Below, piece after piece: positions 44,543 to 53,678 of a DNA stretch of 64,000 bases. Source of the stretch: Hallerella succinigenes. Its GTDB lineage: Bacteria > Fibrobacterota > Fibrobacteria > Fibrobacterales > Fibrobacteraceae. Location: positions 2,666,001 through 2,730,000 of the forward strand of contig NZ_PGEX01000001.1 of assembly GCF_002797675.1 (NCBI RefSeq), given 5' to 3'. The first letter of the stretch is position 1; each line of letters begins with the position of its first letter. A program made the translations under genes and the position numbers. Below the pieces are notes generated by a model. It worked only from the letters and a program-made list of their open reading frames with translations. It was not told the DNA's origin and made no database searches.

Positions 44543-45316
44543 ATGCAAAATCCAATTCCTTATGGAGATCTCTTCCCTGCGGTACGTGAGGCGAGTGCCG
44601 CGGAACTCCGCTATTTTAGCGAAGGCTACGACGTCCAGATCAAAAAGGACCGTACTCCCGTCACCTCGGCCGATCTCGCGGCGAACAAAATCCTCGTGGA
44701 CGCTTTGCAAAAGCTCTATCCCGAAATCCCGGTCGTCTCGGAAGAATTCGACAAGCCCAATCCGGAAACCTTGAAAAAGGCTTTTTTCTTGGTGGATCCG
44801 CTCGACGGTACAACCGACTTTATCTCGGGACGCAAGGAATTCACCGTGAACGTTGCCCTCGTGGAACAGGGAAAGGTCGTGCTTGGAATTGTCGCCGTTC
44901 CCGCTTTGAACGAACTGTATTACGGCTACCGTGGCGAGGCTTTCTTCGCTCCCTTAGATGACGCAGGTTTGCTGAACAAGCGCACTTTGCATGTCCAAGA
45001 CCGATACCGCCCGTTCATGCCCGGGCGCAAACCTCGGGTGCTCGTCAGCGTGACTCATTCCGATTCTTGCACCTTGGACCACCTTCGAAAGATCGCGGGA
45101 GTCGAGCTCCCGGTTGGATCGAGCCTCAAGTTTTTGCGGATTGCAGACGGCTTTGCCAATTACTATCCCCGAAACTTTTCCCTGCATGAATGGGATATTG
45201 CAGCAGGGCATGGAGTACTGAAAGCCGCAGGGGGGAATGTTTACTGTTTTGGGACGGAAAATGAGGTCGGATATGGGCAAAAAGACTTCGTTTGTCCCCC
45301 TTTTGAAGCGTATTGA
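44543..45316 (+). CDS. cysQ: 3'(2'),5'-bisphosphate nucleotidase CysQ
   Basis: Inositol monophosphatase-fold enzyme that recycles adenosine 3',5'-bisphosphate from sulphate assimilation. It shows TPVTSADLAANKI, SEEFDKP (metal Glu), DPLDGTTDFISGRKEFTVNVAL, and HEWDIAAGHGVLKAAGG. 257 aa from ATG 44543; the longer frame runs through the divergent DegT gene. Other IMPase family substrates remain possible. Confidence 0.9.
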   Translation: MQNPIPYGDLFPAVREASAAELRYFSEGYDVQIKKDRTPVTSADLAANKILVDALQKLYPEIPVVSEEFDKPNPETLKKAFFLVDPLDGTTDFISGRKEFTVNVALVEQGKVVLGIVAVPALNELYYGYRGEAFFAPLDDAGLLNKRTLHVQDRYRPFMPGRKPRVLVSVTHSDSCTLDHLRKIAGVELPVGSSLKFLRIADGFANYYPRNFSLHEWDIAAGHGVLKAAGGNVYCFGTENEVGYGQKDFVCPPFEAY

Positions 45317-45348
45317 CCCCCAAAAACGGCTCTTTTGAGCACTTCATC

Positions 45349-45377
45349 TTGACTAATTGCTCATTTTTTTTTAATAT
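45349..45377 (+). promoter_or_regulatory. Sigma-70-type promoter of rpsT
   Basis: TTGACT (45349-45354) and TAATAT (45372-45377) are separated by exactly 17 bp that are A/T rich, about 40 nt before the rpsT start. Confidence 0.7.
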
Positions 45378-45416
45378 TGTCGCAACATTTTAAGGTTTTC
45401 ACCCGGAGATATAAAG

Positions 45417-45686
45417 GTGCCAAATCATCAGTCTTGCAAAAAGCGTATTCGTCAGACCAAGAAGCTGACCGAAATCAACCGTTCTGTCCGTTCCGCTATC
45501 CGCACGAGTCTTAAGACCATCCGTACGGCTAGCGATAAGGACGCTGCCCTCAAGGAAATGCCGAACCTCTTCAGCATGCTCGATAAGGCTGCTGCAAAGC
45601 ATCGTGCAGGTTTCAACGCTAACCGCGCTGCAAACTACAAGGCTAAGGTGGCTCAGGTGATTAACGGCTTGGCCGCTAAAGCCTAA
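45417..45686 (+). CDS. rpsT: 30S ribosomal protein S20
   Basis: Small-subunit protein S20 that binds 16S rRNA early in assembly. It is 89 aa, very basic and helical, with SCKKRIRQTKKLTEINRSVRS and KAAAKHRAGFNANRAANYKAK typical of the family. GTG start at 45417 with CCCGGAGAT upstream; non-ATG starts of rpsT are known from E. coli and relate to its autogenous control. Monocistronic between a promoter and a terminator. Confidence 0.96.
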   Translation: MPNHQSCKKRIRQTKKLTEINRSVRSAIRTSLKTIRTASDKDAALKEMPNLFSMLDKAAAKHRAGFNANRAANYKAKVAQVINGLAAKA

Positions 45687-45707
45687 TTAAACGCTTGCTT
45701 TAATGTG

Positions 45708-45747
45708 AGACCGCTGACATTTTGTCTGCGGTCTTTGCTTTTTTTGC
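45708..45747 (+). terminator. Terminator of rpsT
   Basis: Stem AGACCGC/GCGGTCT with an inner GACA/TGTC extension is followed by TTTGCTTTTTTT. Confidence 0.88.
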
Positions 45748-45807
45748 GGCTTTTCGCTTTTTTGATTATATTTTTGTTAGATTATTTGAAAACTTCAAGG
45801 AAGAAGA

Positions 45808-46794
45808 ATGTCATCTATTAACTTCGCTACTCGTGAAATTAGCTGTAAGGTCGTTTACTACGGCCCTGGGTTGAGCGGCAAGACGACAAATCTTCAAGTG
45901 ATCCATCAAAAGATGCCTCAGGACAAGAGAACCGATATGGTTTCCTTGGAAACTGAAGGTGACCGCACTTTGTTCTTCGATTTTCTCCCGCTGAATTTAG
46001 GCGATATCAAGGGCTTCAAGACAAAGTTCCAACTTTATACGGTTCCTGGTCAGGTTTACTACAACTCGACACGTAAGATTGTGTTGCGTGGTGTGGATGG
46101 TATTGTTTTCGTCGCGGATTCTCAGCGTTCTCGCGAAGCGGAAAATTTGGAAAGCTTGCAAAATTTGCGTCAGAACTTGGAAGATTACGGGGTAAATCTC
46201 GATGAAATTCCGCTGGTTTTGCAGTACAACAAGCGTGACATGGAAAATGTGTTCACTCTTGATGAAATGAACCAGATGCTGAATCCGAAGTCCATTCCGT
46301 TCTTTCCGGCTACGGCGCATAATGGTAAGGGTGTTGTGACGACGTTGAAAGCGATTGCGATGCTCGTGATCCAGCGCTTCAACTTGAAGCAGGGATTCCT
46401 CCGCAAGGCGGCAGACAGTGCCCATAATACCGGCGTTCATGACGTGACCGTGGGGAAGGAAGGTGTGTCTGTGGCTCCTGCAGTGGCTCCGGCTCCGAAG
46501 CCTGTAGAAGCTCCTGCAGCTCCGTTCCCGGCCGGTTCGATGCCGGACCTCGGCTCGTCGTTAGGTTCTTCTGCGGCGTCCCCGTTCCGCATGCCGAACT
46601 TTGTTTCTCGTGCGGCGGCGAACGAATCAGCCAATCGCGGAGGCTTGTTCCAAAAGAGCGCATCTCCGTTTGGACGTCCTGTTGCTCCGACCCCGAAGCC
46701 CAGTCCTTTCGGAAAGTCTGCACTCGATTCGGGTGACAAGGGCATATCCGATGATGACATTGAACTTCGCCCGTACATCCCTAAGAAGAAGTAA
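45808..46794 (+). CDS. mglA: MglA-like polarity GTPase with low-complexity tail
   Basis: Ras-like GTPase of the MglA family, the switch setting cell polarity and gliding direction in Myxococcus. The GTPase domain (about 1-195) has P-loop YYGPGLSGKTT, LYTVPGQVYYNSTR (switch II), VFVADSQ and the G4-like YNKRDM. Unlike standard MglA (about 195 aa) it carries a 130-residue Ala/Pro/Ser-rich tail ending DIELRPYIPKKK. It starts an operon with mglB 15 nt later. Confidence 0.94.
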   Translation: MSSINFATREISCKVVYYGPGLSGKTTNLQVIHQKMPQDKRTDMVSLETEGDRTLFFDFLPLNLGDIKGFKTKFQLYTVPGQVYYNSTRKIVLRGVDGIVFVADSQRSREAENLESLQNLRQNLEDYGVNLDEIPLVLQYNKRDMENVFTLDEMNQMLNPKSIPFFPATAHNGKGVVTTLKAIAMLVIQRFNLKQGFLRKAADSAHNTGVHDVTVGKEGVSVAPAVAPAPKPVEAPAAPFPAGSMPDLGSSLGSSAASPFRMPNFVSRAAANESANRGGLFQKSASPFGRPVAPTPKPSPFGKSALDSGDKGISDDDIELRPYIPKKK

Positions 46795-46809
46795 TTGAGG
46801 AGCTATTGA

Positions 46810-47229
46810 ATGAGCGATTTTACTGTATATACGGATGATGCGGACCGCGTTCGCCGCCTGATGCAGGCCTATTTGACGAATGTCAAGGCGGACTATATCA
46901 TGCTCGTGCATCGCGACGGTTCCGTGATTTCGGAAGTCGGTTCCATTGGAATGGATACGACTCCTCTTGCTGTTTTGAGTACCGCTTCATTTGGCAGTGC
47001 CCGTCAGATCGGAGCCATGCTCGGCGAAGGGGAATTCAAGTCGGTTTCCTATACGGGTGAAAAACGCTCCATTTATATCGCCCCGGTCGAAGACACGCTG
47101 TTGCTTGTGCAGATTTTTTCTGGCAACAAGCTTCCGAATCGTATTGAGGATTACAACAAACTGTTGGTAGAGAAATTGGTGGAGGCTGTGCCCGCGTTCA
47201 CGCAGAATACGAGCAAGATCCGCCGCTAG
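46810..47229 (+). CDS. mglB: MglB-like roadblock/LC7 protein
   Basis: Roadblock/LC7-fold protein of 139 aa, the expected partner of MglA; in Myxococcus MglB is its GTPase-activating protein. LMQAYLTNVKADYIMLVHRDGSVISEVG and ASFGSARQIGAMLGE are family-typical, with the strand YIAPVEDTLLLVQIF. Immediately downstream of mglA, and itself 9 nt before a membrane-anchored DUF2914 gene. Confidence 0.92.
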   Translation: MSDFTVYTDDADRVRRLMQAYLTNVKADYIMLVHRDGSVISEVGSIGMDTTPLAVLSTASFGSARQIGAMLGEGEFKSVSYTGEKRSIYIAPVEDTLLLVQIFSGNKLPNRIEDYNKLLVEKLVEAVPAFTQNTSKIRR

Positions 47230-47238
47230 GAGTTCCTG

Positions 47239-47709
47239 GTGCAAGGCTTGCCTCCCATTCGCTACATTCGAAAGACGACCTTGTTTTTTTTGGTCGTCTT
47301 TTTGTGTTTTATCGCCCATCGCATTTTTGTTTCGGTGAATGATCTCGAAGCGAAAAAGGCGCATCAGACAGATAAAGATTCCAAGGCTCCTTACAGTGTG
47401 GTCTGCCGTAATATTGTCGGCGGTCTTCCGTTTGGCGTGGATTCTGTGTTTCAGGTCCATACGCGTTTGCACTATTATTCGGCGGTTCCAAAACTTTTGT
47501 GGGATGTTCCAGTGGAACGCAAGATCAAGCATATCTGGTTCAACGGGGCGGATACCGTCCAGCAGGTTTTTTGCGTGATGGCGGATACGACTTGCGAAAG
47601 TTCCATCGCCCCTGTTTTGCTTGCTCCTGGCGAATGGAGCGTCGATGCGGTAGAAGGGCGTCGTCTTTTGTCCAGCCGCCAGTTCAAGGTTGAGCCTGCA
47701 AGGGAATAA
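47239..47709 (+). CDS. Membrane-anchored DUF2914 protein
   Basis: 156 aa from a GTG start. One N-terminal transmembrane helix (TTLFFLVVFLCFIAHRIFV) is followed by a periplasmic domain whose second half matches the DUF2914 pattern: KIKHIWFNGADTVQQ, SSIAPVLLAPGEWSVDAVEGRRLL and QFKVE. The function of the domain is not established. As the third gene of the mgl operon it could link the cytoplasmic GTPase to the outer-membrane proteins encoded next; that is inference. Confidence 0.8.
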   Translation: MQGLPPIRYIRKTTLFFLVVFLCFIAHRIFVSVNDLEAKKAHQTDKDSKAPYSVVCRNIVGGLPFGVDSVFQVHTRLHYYSAVPKLLWDVPVERKIKHIWFNGADTVQQVFCVMADTTCESSIAPVLLAPGEWSVDAVEGRRLLSSRQFKVEPARE

Positions 47710-47712
47710 TCC

Positions 47713-50610
47713 TTGCCACTGTTATTTCTTTTCATTTGTGTGTTGTGGATTCCGGGCCTTGTAGGGGCGGCGGATGGGGAGTACGCAAAGCTTTCCCTAG
47801 ATTCCGTTCCGGTATTTCGAGGCGTTCCTTTTTTGAGGAATGATTCGGCGAAGGCTCTCTCTGTGAACGAAGAGGGAGAACGGGATTCCTTAAAACTTCG
47901 AACGACTGGTTCCAAGACAATCCAAGTGATTGTGGGCGATGGCGGTACAGAAGTCAATCAGGAATTGCATCTTTCTGTTCAAGGCGAGGCGACTCCGGGC
48001 GTTTTTATCGATGCCCTTCTTTCGGATGTGGGCCGTGAAGCCGGGGAAGAACGCACCGCGACATTACAAGAAGTCGATGAAGTGCATTTTCGTGTAGAAA
48101 CGGAAAATCTCTTTTTGCATTTGGGCAATATGACCTGGCGTGAAAATACGCTTGGGCTTTCGGGACTCGAACGCACAACTTTAGGCGTGGCGGCGGGCGC
48201 AAAGATTGCACACTCCCAGGTGCGTGGTGCCTACGGTTTTGACGAGCTCCAACACGTGAATTCCACGTTCAACGGGGTTGACGGCCAGCAGAGAGGCTAT
48301 CTGCTTTCGACGGGAACCGTGGAAACCTATGTCGCGGTTGTTCCGAATTCAGAAACGGTTTACTTGAACGGTGTGCTGCTGACACGCAATGAAGATTATG
48401 TGGTCAACTATGCGGGTGGCGTTTTGGATTTTAAGGGAACGCTTATTCCGGGTTCGCAAGATGAAATCCGAGTGGAATTCGATGCGTACAATTCTCGCGG
48501 ATTGCAAATCTTAAAGGCTGCGGACGGGAATTACCGTGGCAAAAATCTGTGGCTTGATGTCGTCGGTTTTGAAGTCTCAAGCGATACGGCTCGTTTGCGC
48601 CGCAACACGTGGACTGAGAACGATATAAAACTGTTGAAGCAGGATGACGGTTCGACATTTGACCGTGCCGATTCTTTGGAAGAACTTCAGCGCCCTTGGA
48701 TGCTGCGCCGTGTTGGAGCGAGGGCGCGTGGGCAGTTGTGGAATCATCTGTATGCGGACGGGGAAATCGGTTACAGCGAAACGGACACGAATACGCTTTC
48801 TTCTCATGTGGGTGGACCTTCTGGCCGAGCCTTTCGCTGGTTCATTTCGAGCGATAGCACGTGGAATCAACGTTATACGCCTGTGCGCTTGACCATTGCC
48901 GGGGATTATCTGCAAGAAGGTTTTCTTCTGCCGAGCTTCCAAGGAACGGAGCGAAACTGGGATTCTTACACGCTGCGGGAAAACTGGAATTTGGACAGTT
49001 CGACGATTTCGGGATCTCTCCGATCCGATGAGATTTCGCTTAGACTCCGCTTGCCGGCATCGTTCTTTTTAGGCTCGGAATGGGGCTACCGTCGAAGCCT
49101 TTCACCAGGGGAAAATTGGAATTCATCGCGGGCGAGAGCTTTCTTGCTGCATCATACAAACGATGTAACGGGTGAAATTTCCTTGATTCGGATTGTTTCC
49201 GAAAATGAGTATGGCGTGGAGCGTTACCAGGGTAGAATGCAGGCGGAAACGAAAACGGGATTTGTCCGCCCGTTCGGTTATGCTTCTTATGGAATTTGGC
49301 TCAAAGATTCCGATTTTGTGGAAAAGGATCGCTCCGAAAAGGCGGATGCAAAAAGCGGTTTGAAATTTGTCGGTGATGGTTGGAGTTCGCAAGGCTCTTT
49401 GTTTGGAACGCGTGCTCGCACGGGAACTTCGATGAAAACCCTTGAAGATTCTTTGAAGATGGCAGGCTTTGAGCACTCGGCAGAAATCAACAGCAGATAC
49501 GTCTCTTTTTCGCATATGCTTCAGTACAAACGAATGGATTTGGATACCGCGGGAGCTTCGAACTCATGGATTTCAGAAGAATCCATGCACTGGGGCACTG
49601 GAAATTCTCCCTTTGTCGGTCAGGCTAGTTACCGCTTGGGACTTACGCGTGAAGTGCCTTATGTGCCGATTTACAAAGCGGTTGCGGCGGGAACGGGTGA
49701 CGTGATGTACGACAGTCTCGCCGGGGTTTTTGTCGAAGGGGTTGATAACGGTAATTACGTTTACGAGGGTATGGGACGTAGTGATTCTGCGGATGCGGTG
49801 CGGGCGAGTTCTGCCGAAATGTCGTTGAATTGGACTTTTGTTCCGCGGTATCTTGGAATCTCGCACGGCATTCTGCGGGATTTGGAATTTTCGTTCGACG
49901 GCTCCAGTGAAGGACGGGATACAACGGGCAAGACGGTTTTCCTTCCGCCGTTTTGGCGAGGAACTCTTTGCGATTTGACGAGCGGTATTTTGACGGGAGA
50001 AGCTTCTGTGCTGTGGAACGAACCGCAGAACCGCGGATCCATTGAATACAAGATCGGGGCGGAAATCGAAAAGCGCAATACGTCGCAAGGTTACTTTGAA
50101 AACCGCACCTGGCATAAGCTCGACGGCATTTATGCGGGTCGCGCCAAAGAAACCTGGGAATTGATTCCCGCTTTGGAATTTGTGGAGCTTGAAACCGTGC
50201 AAGAAATGGATTGGAAAATCTATGAAGTCACCGCATCTTGGAAACGGGAACTGCCGCTTCATTTGTATGTAATTCCAAAGGGATGGCTGCGCAAGGGAAT
50301 AGGCCATGAAGAAAGCGGTAAAATGGAAGCCTTTTTGCGCCAAGGTTCTTTGTCTTTAGGCTACGACGATACACGTTCCGTCCGCGTATCGAATGAATTT
50401 AGCGCTACGCATGTTTCGACGGAAAAAGAAACGCTCCCGTATCAGATGGTTTCGGGTTTCGGCAAGGGCGTTACATTCCGCAATGCGCTTACAGCATCGG
50501 TCGATGCAAATGAATATCTCTCGCTTGGACTTTCGTACATTATTCGCTTTGGCAGTGCAGAAAATGGAATTTTTCAAAAACTGTCGATGGAGGCCAGAGC
50601 CTATTTTTAG
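47713..50610 (+). CDS. Large outer-membrane protein with SprA-like segments
   Basis: Exported 965-aa protein from a TTG start at 47713, 3 nt after the previous stop. Its signal peptide is LFLFICVLWIPGLVGAA. The N-terminal third contains PNSETVYLNGVLLTRNEDY, VVNYAGGVLDFKG and IPGSQDEIRVEFD. This pattern is shared with SprA of Bacteroidota gliding and type IX secretion, and with related barrel proteins. The remaining 600 residues alternate like barrel strands and end in aromatic YF. It is much shorter than SprA (over 2000 aa). It stands between DUF2914 and an Omp85 gene. Confidence 0.78.
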   Translation: MPLLFLFICVLWIPGLVGAADGEYAKLSLDSVPVFRGVPFLRNDSAKALSVNEEGERDSLKLRTTGSKTIQVIVGDGGTEVNQELHLSVQGEATPGVFIDALLSDVGREAGEERTATLQEVDEVHFRVETENLFLHLGNMTWRENTLGLSGLERTTLGVAAGAKIAHSQVRGAYGFDELQHVNSTFNGVDGQQRGYLLSTGTVETYVAVVPNSETVYLNGVLLTRNEDYVVNYAGGVLDFKGTLIPGSQDEIRVEFDAYNSRGLQILKAADGNYRGKNLWLDVVGFEVSSDTARLRRNTWTENDIKLLKQDDGSTFDRADSLEELQRPWMLRRVGARARGQLWNHLYADGEIGYSETDTNTLSSHVGGPSGRAFRWFISSDSTWNQRYTPVRLTIAGDYLQEGFLLPSFQGTERNWDSYTLRENWNLDSSTISGSLRSDEISLRLRLPASFFLGSEWGYRRSLSPGENWNSSRARAFLLHHTNDVTGEISLIRIVSENEYGVERYQGRMQAETKTGFVRPFGYASYGIWLKDSDFVEKDRSEKADAKSGLKFVGDGWSSQGSLFGTRARTGTSMKTLEDSLKMAGFEHSAEINSRYVSFSHMLQYKRMDLDTAGASNSWISEESMHWGTGNSPFVGQASYRLGLTREVPYVPIYKAVAAGTGDVMYDSLAGVFVEGVDNGNYVYEGMGRSDSADAVRASSAEMSLNWTFVPRYLGISHGILRDLEFSFDGSSEGRDTTGKTVFLPPFWRGTLCDLTSGILTGEASVLWNEPQNRGSIEYKIGAEIEKRNTSQGYFENRTWHKLDGIYAGRAKETWELIPALEFVELETVQEMDWKIYEVTASWKRELPLHLYVIPKGWLRKGIGHEESGKMEAFLRQGSLSLGYDDTRSVRVSNEFSATHVSTEKETLPYQMVSGFGKGVTFRNALTASVDANEYLSLGLSYIIRFGSAENGIFQKLSMEARAYF

Positions 50611-50616
50611 GCGCAC

Positions 50617-51978
50617 ATGAAACAGTTCTTTTGGACAATCCTCTTTTTTGTCACATGGGCTTCTGCAAGCTGCGTGGTAAAGAGCCTTGCTCTAGAAGGC
50701 TTTGCGCCCGAAGTCGAAAAGGATTGGGCGTCGATGGTCGGGGAAAGTTGCGAAGACTTGGAGTACCGGTTGCAGGAAATGGTCGATGAACTTTCGGAAA
50801 ATGGATTCCCATTTGCTTCCGTTTCGCATCAGGTGGATTCTTTGGGGAATGCGACGGTGAAGCTTTCTCGTGGAAGCGCTTGGGTCTGGGCCGATGCCGA
50901 AAATGTGGAAGTTTCCAAAACTCAAAAGCAAACGTTTGCCCGACTTTCGGGACTTACATCGGGCGGGCCAGTGCGCCTTTCGGATTTGGAACGTGCAGAA
51001 CGCAAATTGGTGAATTCGGGCTATTTCGAATCGACGGCAAAGCCTAAACTTTATCGGGACCCGGTGCGCAATCGAATTGTTCCGGCTTTTTCCATGCGCG
51101 ATCTTTCGATCAACAGCTTTGAAGGCTTGCTTTCTTATGCAAGCGGTGAAGACGGCGGCTGGGCTGGAAACCTGAACCTTTCTCTGTACAATATGCGAGG
51201 CACGGGCCGCGACCTCCATGTTTCTGGAGAAACAGGCGAATGGGAACGCTCCATTGCGGCGTCTTACAAGGAGCCGTGGCTCTTTGGAACGGGCTGGAAC
51301 GGCATCGTCCGCGGGTCGTTTGAAGAGGATTCCTCGTATCGATCGGCGCTTTTAGAAGCGGGCCTTTCTCGGAGTGTGGGCTTTTATTTTGAATTTGCCG
51401 TCCTCGGCGGAATCGGTGACGACCGTTGGACGTACACGCTCGAAACGAGCTTCAAGAACGAAGACAGGATCGTCCTTCCGCGTCACGGCATGTCCTTGAA
51501 CGGAACCTTCCGCGTTATCAAGGACCGCACGGATTCTTCGCACGCCTTTACAACGGACCTCCATGCGAATGGACGTTTTTACACGCCGCTCACGGAAACC
51601 TTTGTTCTGCAATTCTCCTTCTTTGTGGGAACGCTTTTACCGACGGACCGCAATTTTGACAGGCAAGATCTTTTTACGCTCGGCGGCATGGAAAACCTGA
51701 AAGGCTACCGCCCAGGATTCTTCCGCACTCGCGCTTACGGCATCACAGAGCTCGATCTGCAGTGGCGAGTCATCGAAATGACGGCGTTCCATCTTTTCTT
51801 GGAACCGGCACTCTACCGTGCGCAGTCGCCGGAACACGGCTGGGCAGATACCTACAGCTACGGCATCGGCATTTCGCAGAACCGCGGCTATTGGAACTTT
51901 TCGCTGTATTACGCCCTGCATTCCGGAACGGATCCGCTGGACGGGCTCTTGCACTTTGGGGTGAAGGCGCTGTTCTAA
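50617..51978 (+). CDS. Omp85-family (BamA/TamA-like) outer membrane protein
   Basis: Omp85 superfamily protein of 453 aa: signal peptide, about two POTRA-like domains (residues about 20-165), then a barrel. The Omp85 loop-6 signature reads LGGMENLKGY, a KGY variant of the usual RGF/RGY. GTGRDLHVSGETGEW and YKEPWLFGTGW match barrel strands of TamA/BamA. Fewer POTRA domains than BamA suggest a dedicated assembly factor, perhaps for the large barrel encoded 7 nt upstream. Last gene of the mgl operon. Confidence 0.88.
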   Translation: MKQFFWTILFFVTWASASCVVKSLALEGFAPEVEKDWASMVGESCEDLEYRLQEMVDELSENGFPFASVSHQVDSLGNATVKLSRGSAWVWADAENVEVSKTQKQTFARLSGLTSGGPVRLSDLERAERKLVNSGYFESTAKPKLYRDPVRNRIVPAFSMRDLSINSFEGLLSYASGEDGGWAGNLNLSLYNMRGTGRDLHVSGETGEWERSIAASYKEPWLFGTGWNGIVRGSFEEDSSYRSALLEAGLSRSVGFYFEFAVLGGIGDDRWTYTLETSFKNEDRIVLPRHGMSLNGTFRVIKDRTDSSHAFTTDLHANGRFYTPLTETFVLQFSFFVGTLLPTDRNFDRQDLFTLGGMENLKGYRPGFFRTRAYGITELDLQWRVIEMTAFHLFLEPALYRAQSPEHGWADTYSYGIGISQNRGYWNFSLYYALHSGTDPLDGLLHFGVKALF

Positions 51979-52020
51979 ATGCCCCTGCATGGGACAATGG
52001 TAGTGGTACGAAGACTTCTA

Positions 52021-52992
52021 TTACGGATGCACGATTGGCGTCTTGGAGCCTTCGCCAGCGATTTCCCGGACAAGTCTTGGGACAAGATATCCCGGAACGC
52101 CGAGTCTTACTTCTTCGACAAGCTTTAACGCTTCCGCATCGGAAATCTCAAAATGTGCGACTCCTGTCGCATGGTCCAACTGGTGCAGGTAGTAGGGGAG
52201 AACGCCTTGGCTAAAAAGCTTAAAGGAAAGTTCGGTCAGCACAGCGCCGGAATCATTTATGCCTTTTAAGAGCGTCGATTGGTTGAGGAGCGTAGCGTTC
52301 AGCTTCTGCAGGTTCTGGAAAACCTTTGCCGATGCATCGTCCAGTTCATTCGGGTGATCCACGTGCACGACGACTACGAGTTTCTTCTTTTCGGCGACTT
52401 TCTGCAGTGTCGGGAAAATGGAGCCTTTGAATTCGGCGTCAAAAATCTGCGGATACGTCACCGGGGTCCGCGTGTGAATGCGAACGGTCTTTACTTGCTC
52501 CTTCGAAAGGATCATGTCAAAGAGTTCGTCGAGCTTCGGCTTCGGGAGCATCATCGGGTCGCCGCCCGAAAGGATTACTTCGTGAATGTCGACTGTCTTA
52601 GAAAGCCAAGCGTCTAGGCGGTTCGTAAAATTTTCAAGGCTCCGTTTAGGCTCGGCGCGTCTAAAGCAGAATCGGCAGTGCAGACTGCAGGTGAAGGTCG
52701 GCTCTATCAGAACGCGTCCCTTGTACTTTTGAAGGATGCCCGGTTCCTTTTCGCTTTTGCCGTCTCCTACAGGATCGTCGCAAAAACCTTCTACAATTCG
52801 ATTTTCTTCTTCGGTCGGCAAAATCTCTCGCAGAAGGGGGTCATTGGGGTTGCCTTTTTCCATTTTTGAAGCAAAATGACGCGAAACGAAGAACGAAAAA
52901 CGGGAATTGGCGACCTGAGTAGACGGCTCCGGAAGCTCCAAAAATGCGAAAAGATCCTTCAAACTAGTGAAAAAGGGAGTTGATTTAGCCAT
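52021..52992 (-). CDS. epmB: EF-P beta-lysylation radical SAM aminomutase
   Basis: Lysine 2,3-aminomutase-family radical SAM enzyme (323 aa). The cluster motif is CSLHCRFC, followed by RRAEPKR, VILSGGDPMML and PYYLHQLDHATGVAHFE; PLP would bind a late lysine. It lacks the long extension of catabolic lysine aminomutase. Its position divergent from efp, 46 nt apart, argues that it is EpmB, which makes beta-lysine for EF-P modification. The ligase EpmA is not in the window. Confidence 0.9.
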   Translation of the reverse strand: MAKSTPFFTSLKDLFAFLELPEPSTQVANSRFSFFVSRHFASKMEKGNPNDPLLREILPTEEENRIVEGFCDDPVGDGKSEKEPGILQKYKGRVLIEPTFTCSLHCRFCFRRAEPKRSLENFTNRLDAWLSKTVDIHEVILSGGDPMMLPKPKLDELFDMILSKEQVKTVRIHTRTPVTYPQIFDAEFKGSIFPTLQKVAEKKKLVVVVHVDHPNELDDASAKVFQNLQKLNATLLNQSTLLKGINDSGAVLTELSFKLFSQGVLPYYLHQLDHATGVAHFEISDAEALKLVEEVRLGVPGYLVPRLVREIAGEGSKTPIVHP

Positions 52993-53038
52993 ATTTTTTC
53001 TATCTTATGCAAAAATCTTTTTTAAGAGGCACATATCT

Positions 53039-53605
53039 ATGGGTACAGTCAGCACTAACGAGTTCCGCAAAAAGTTAAAAATTATCGTCGATGGCCAGCC
53101 TTGGGAAATCGTCGAAAACCAGTTTGTGAAACCCGGTAAAGGCCAGGCCTTCAACCGCGTTCGCATCAAGAACCTTGTCACCGGCCGTACGCTTGAACGT
53201 ACTTGGAAGAGCGGTGACACTGTTGAAGAAGCGGATGTGACCTACACCGAAATGACTTATCTCTACAATGACGGTGCAACCTGGTTCTTCATGGACAACA
53301 CTTCCATGGAAACGATGGAAATTCCGAAGGAAGCATTGAACGGATCCGAAGTTTGGCTTCTCGACAATGCGACGGTTCAGGTGACTTGGTGGAACGGTAA
53401 GGCTATCGAAGTCATTCCGCCGACTTTCGTCGATTTGATGATCGTGGACGCTCCTCCGGCAGTTCAGGGCAACACCAGCGGCAACGTGATGCGTGAAGCG
53501 ACTCTCGAAACCGGCGCAAAGGTGATGATCCCGCTCTTCATTGAAAACAACACGAAGATCCGCGTGGATACCCGTGACGGTTCCTATCTCGAACGCGCCA
53601 AGTAA
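53039..53605 (+). CDS. efp: Translation elongation factor P
   Basis: EF-P (188 aa) relieves ribosome stalling at polyproline. Domain I carries the modifiable lysine in FVKPGKGQAF (about K34). Domain II has TYLYNDGATWFFMDN and domain III ends TLETGAKVMIPLFIENNTKIRVDTRDGSYLERAK-like, the family hallmark. ATG 53039 is chosen because the N-terminus VSTNEFRKKLKI aligns with the family; the frame extends upstream into the epmB promoter. Confidence 0.97.
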   Translation: MGTVSTNEFRKKLKIIVDGQPWEIVENQFVKPGKGQAFNRVRIKNLVTGRTLERTWKSGDTVEEADVTYTEMTYLYNDGATWFFMDNTSMETMEIPKEALNGSEVWLLDNATVQVTWWNGKAIEVIPPTFVDLMIVDAPPAVQGNTSGNVMREATLETGAKVMIPLFIENNTKIRVDTRDGSYLERAK

Positions 53606-53630
53606 TTTTTAACAAATTCACTTGAAATGA

Positions 53631-53660
53631 AAAATCCCGAACCACCGGTTCGGGATTTTT
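53631..53660. terminator. Bidirectional rho-independent terminator
   Basis: Hairpin AAAATCCCGAACC-ACC-GGTTCGGGATTTT lies between efp (+) and the convergent hypothetical (-). Confidence 0.9.
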
Positions 53661-53678
53661 CTGTTTCAGGTTCAAAAA

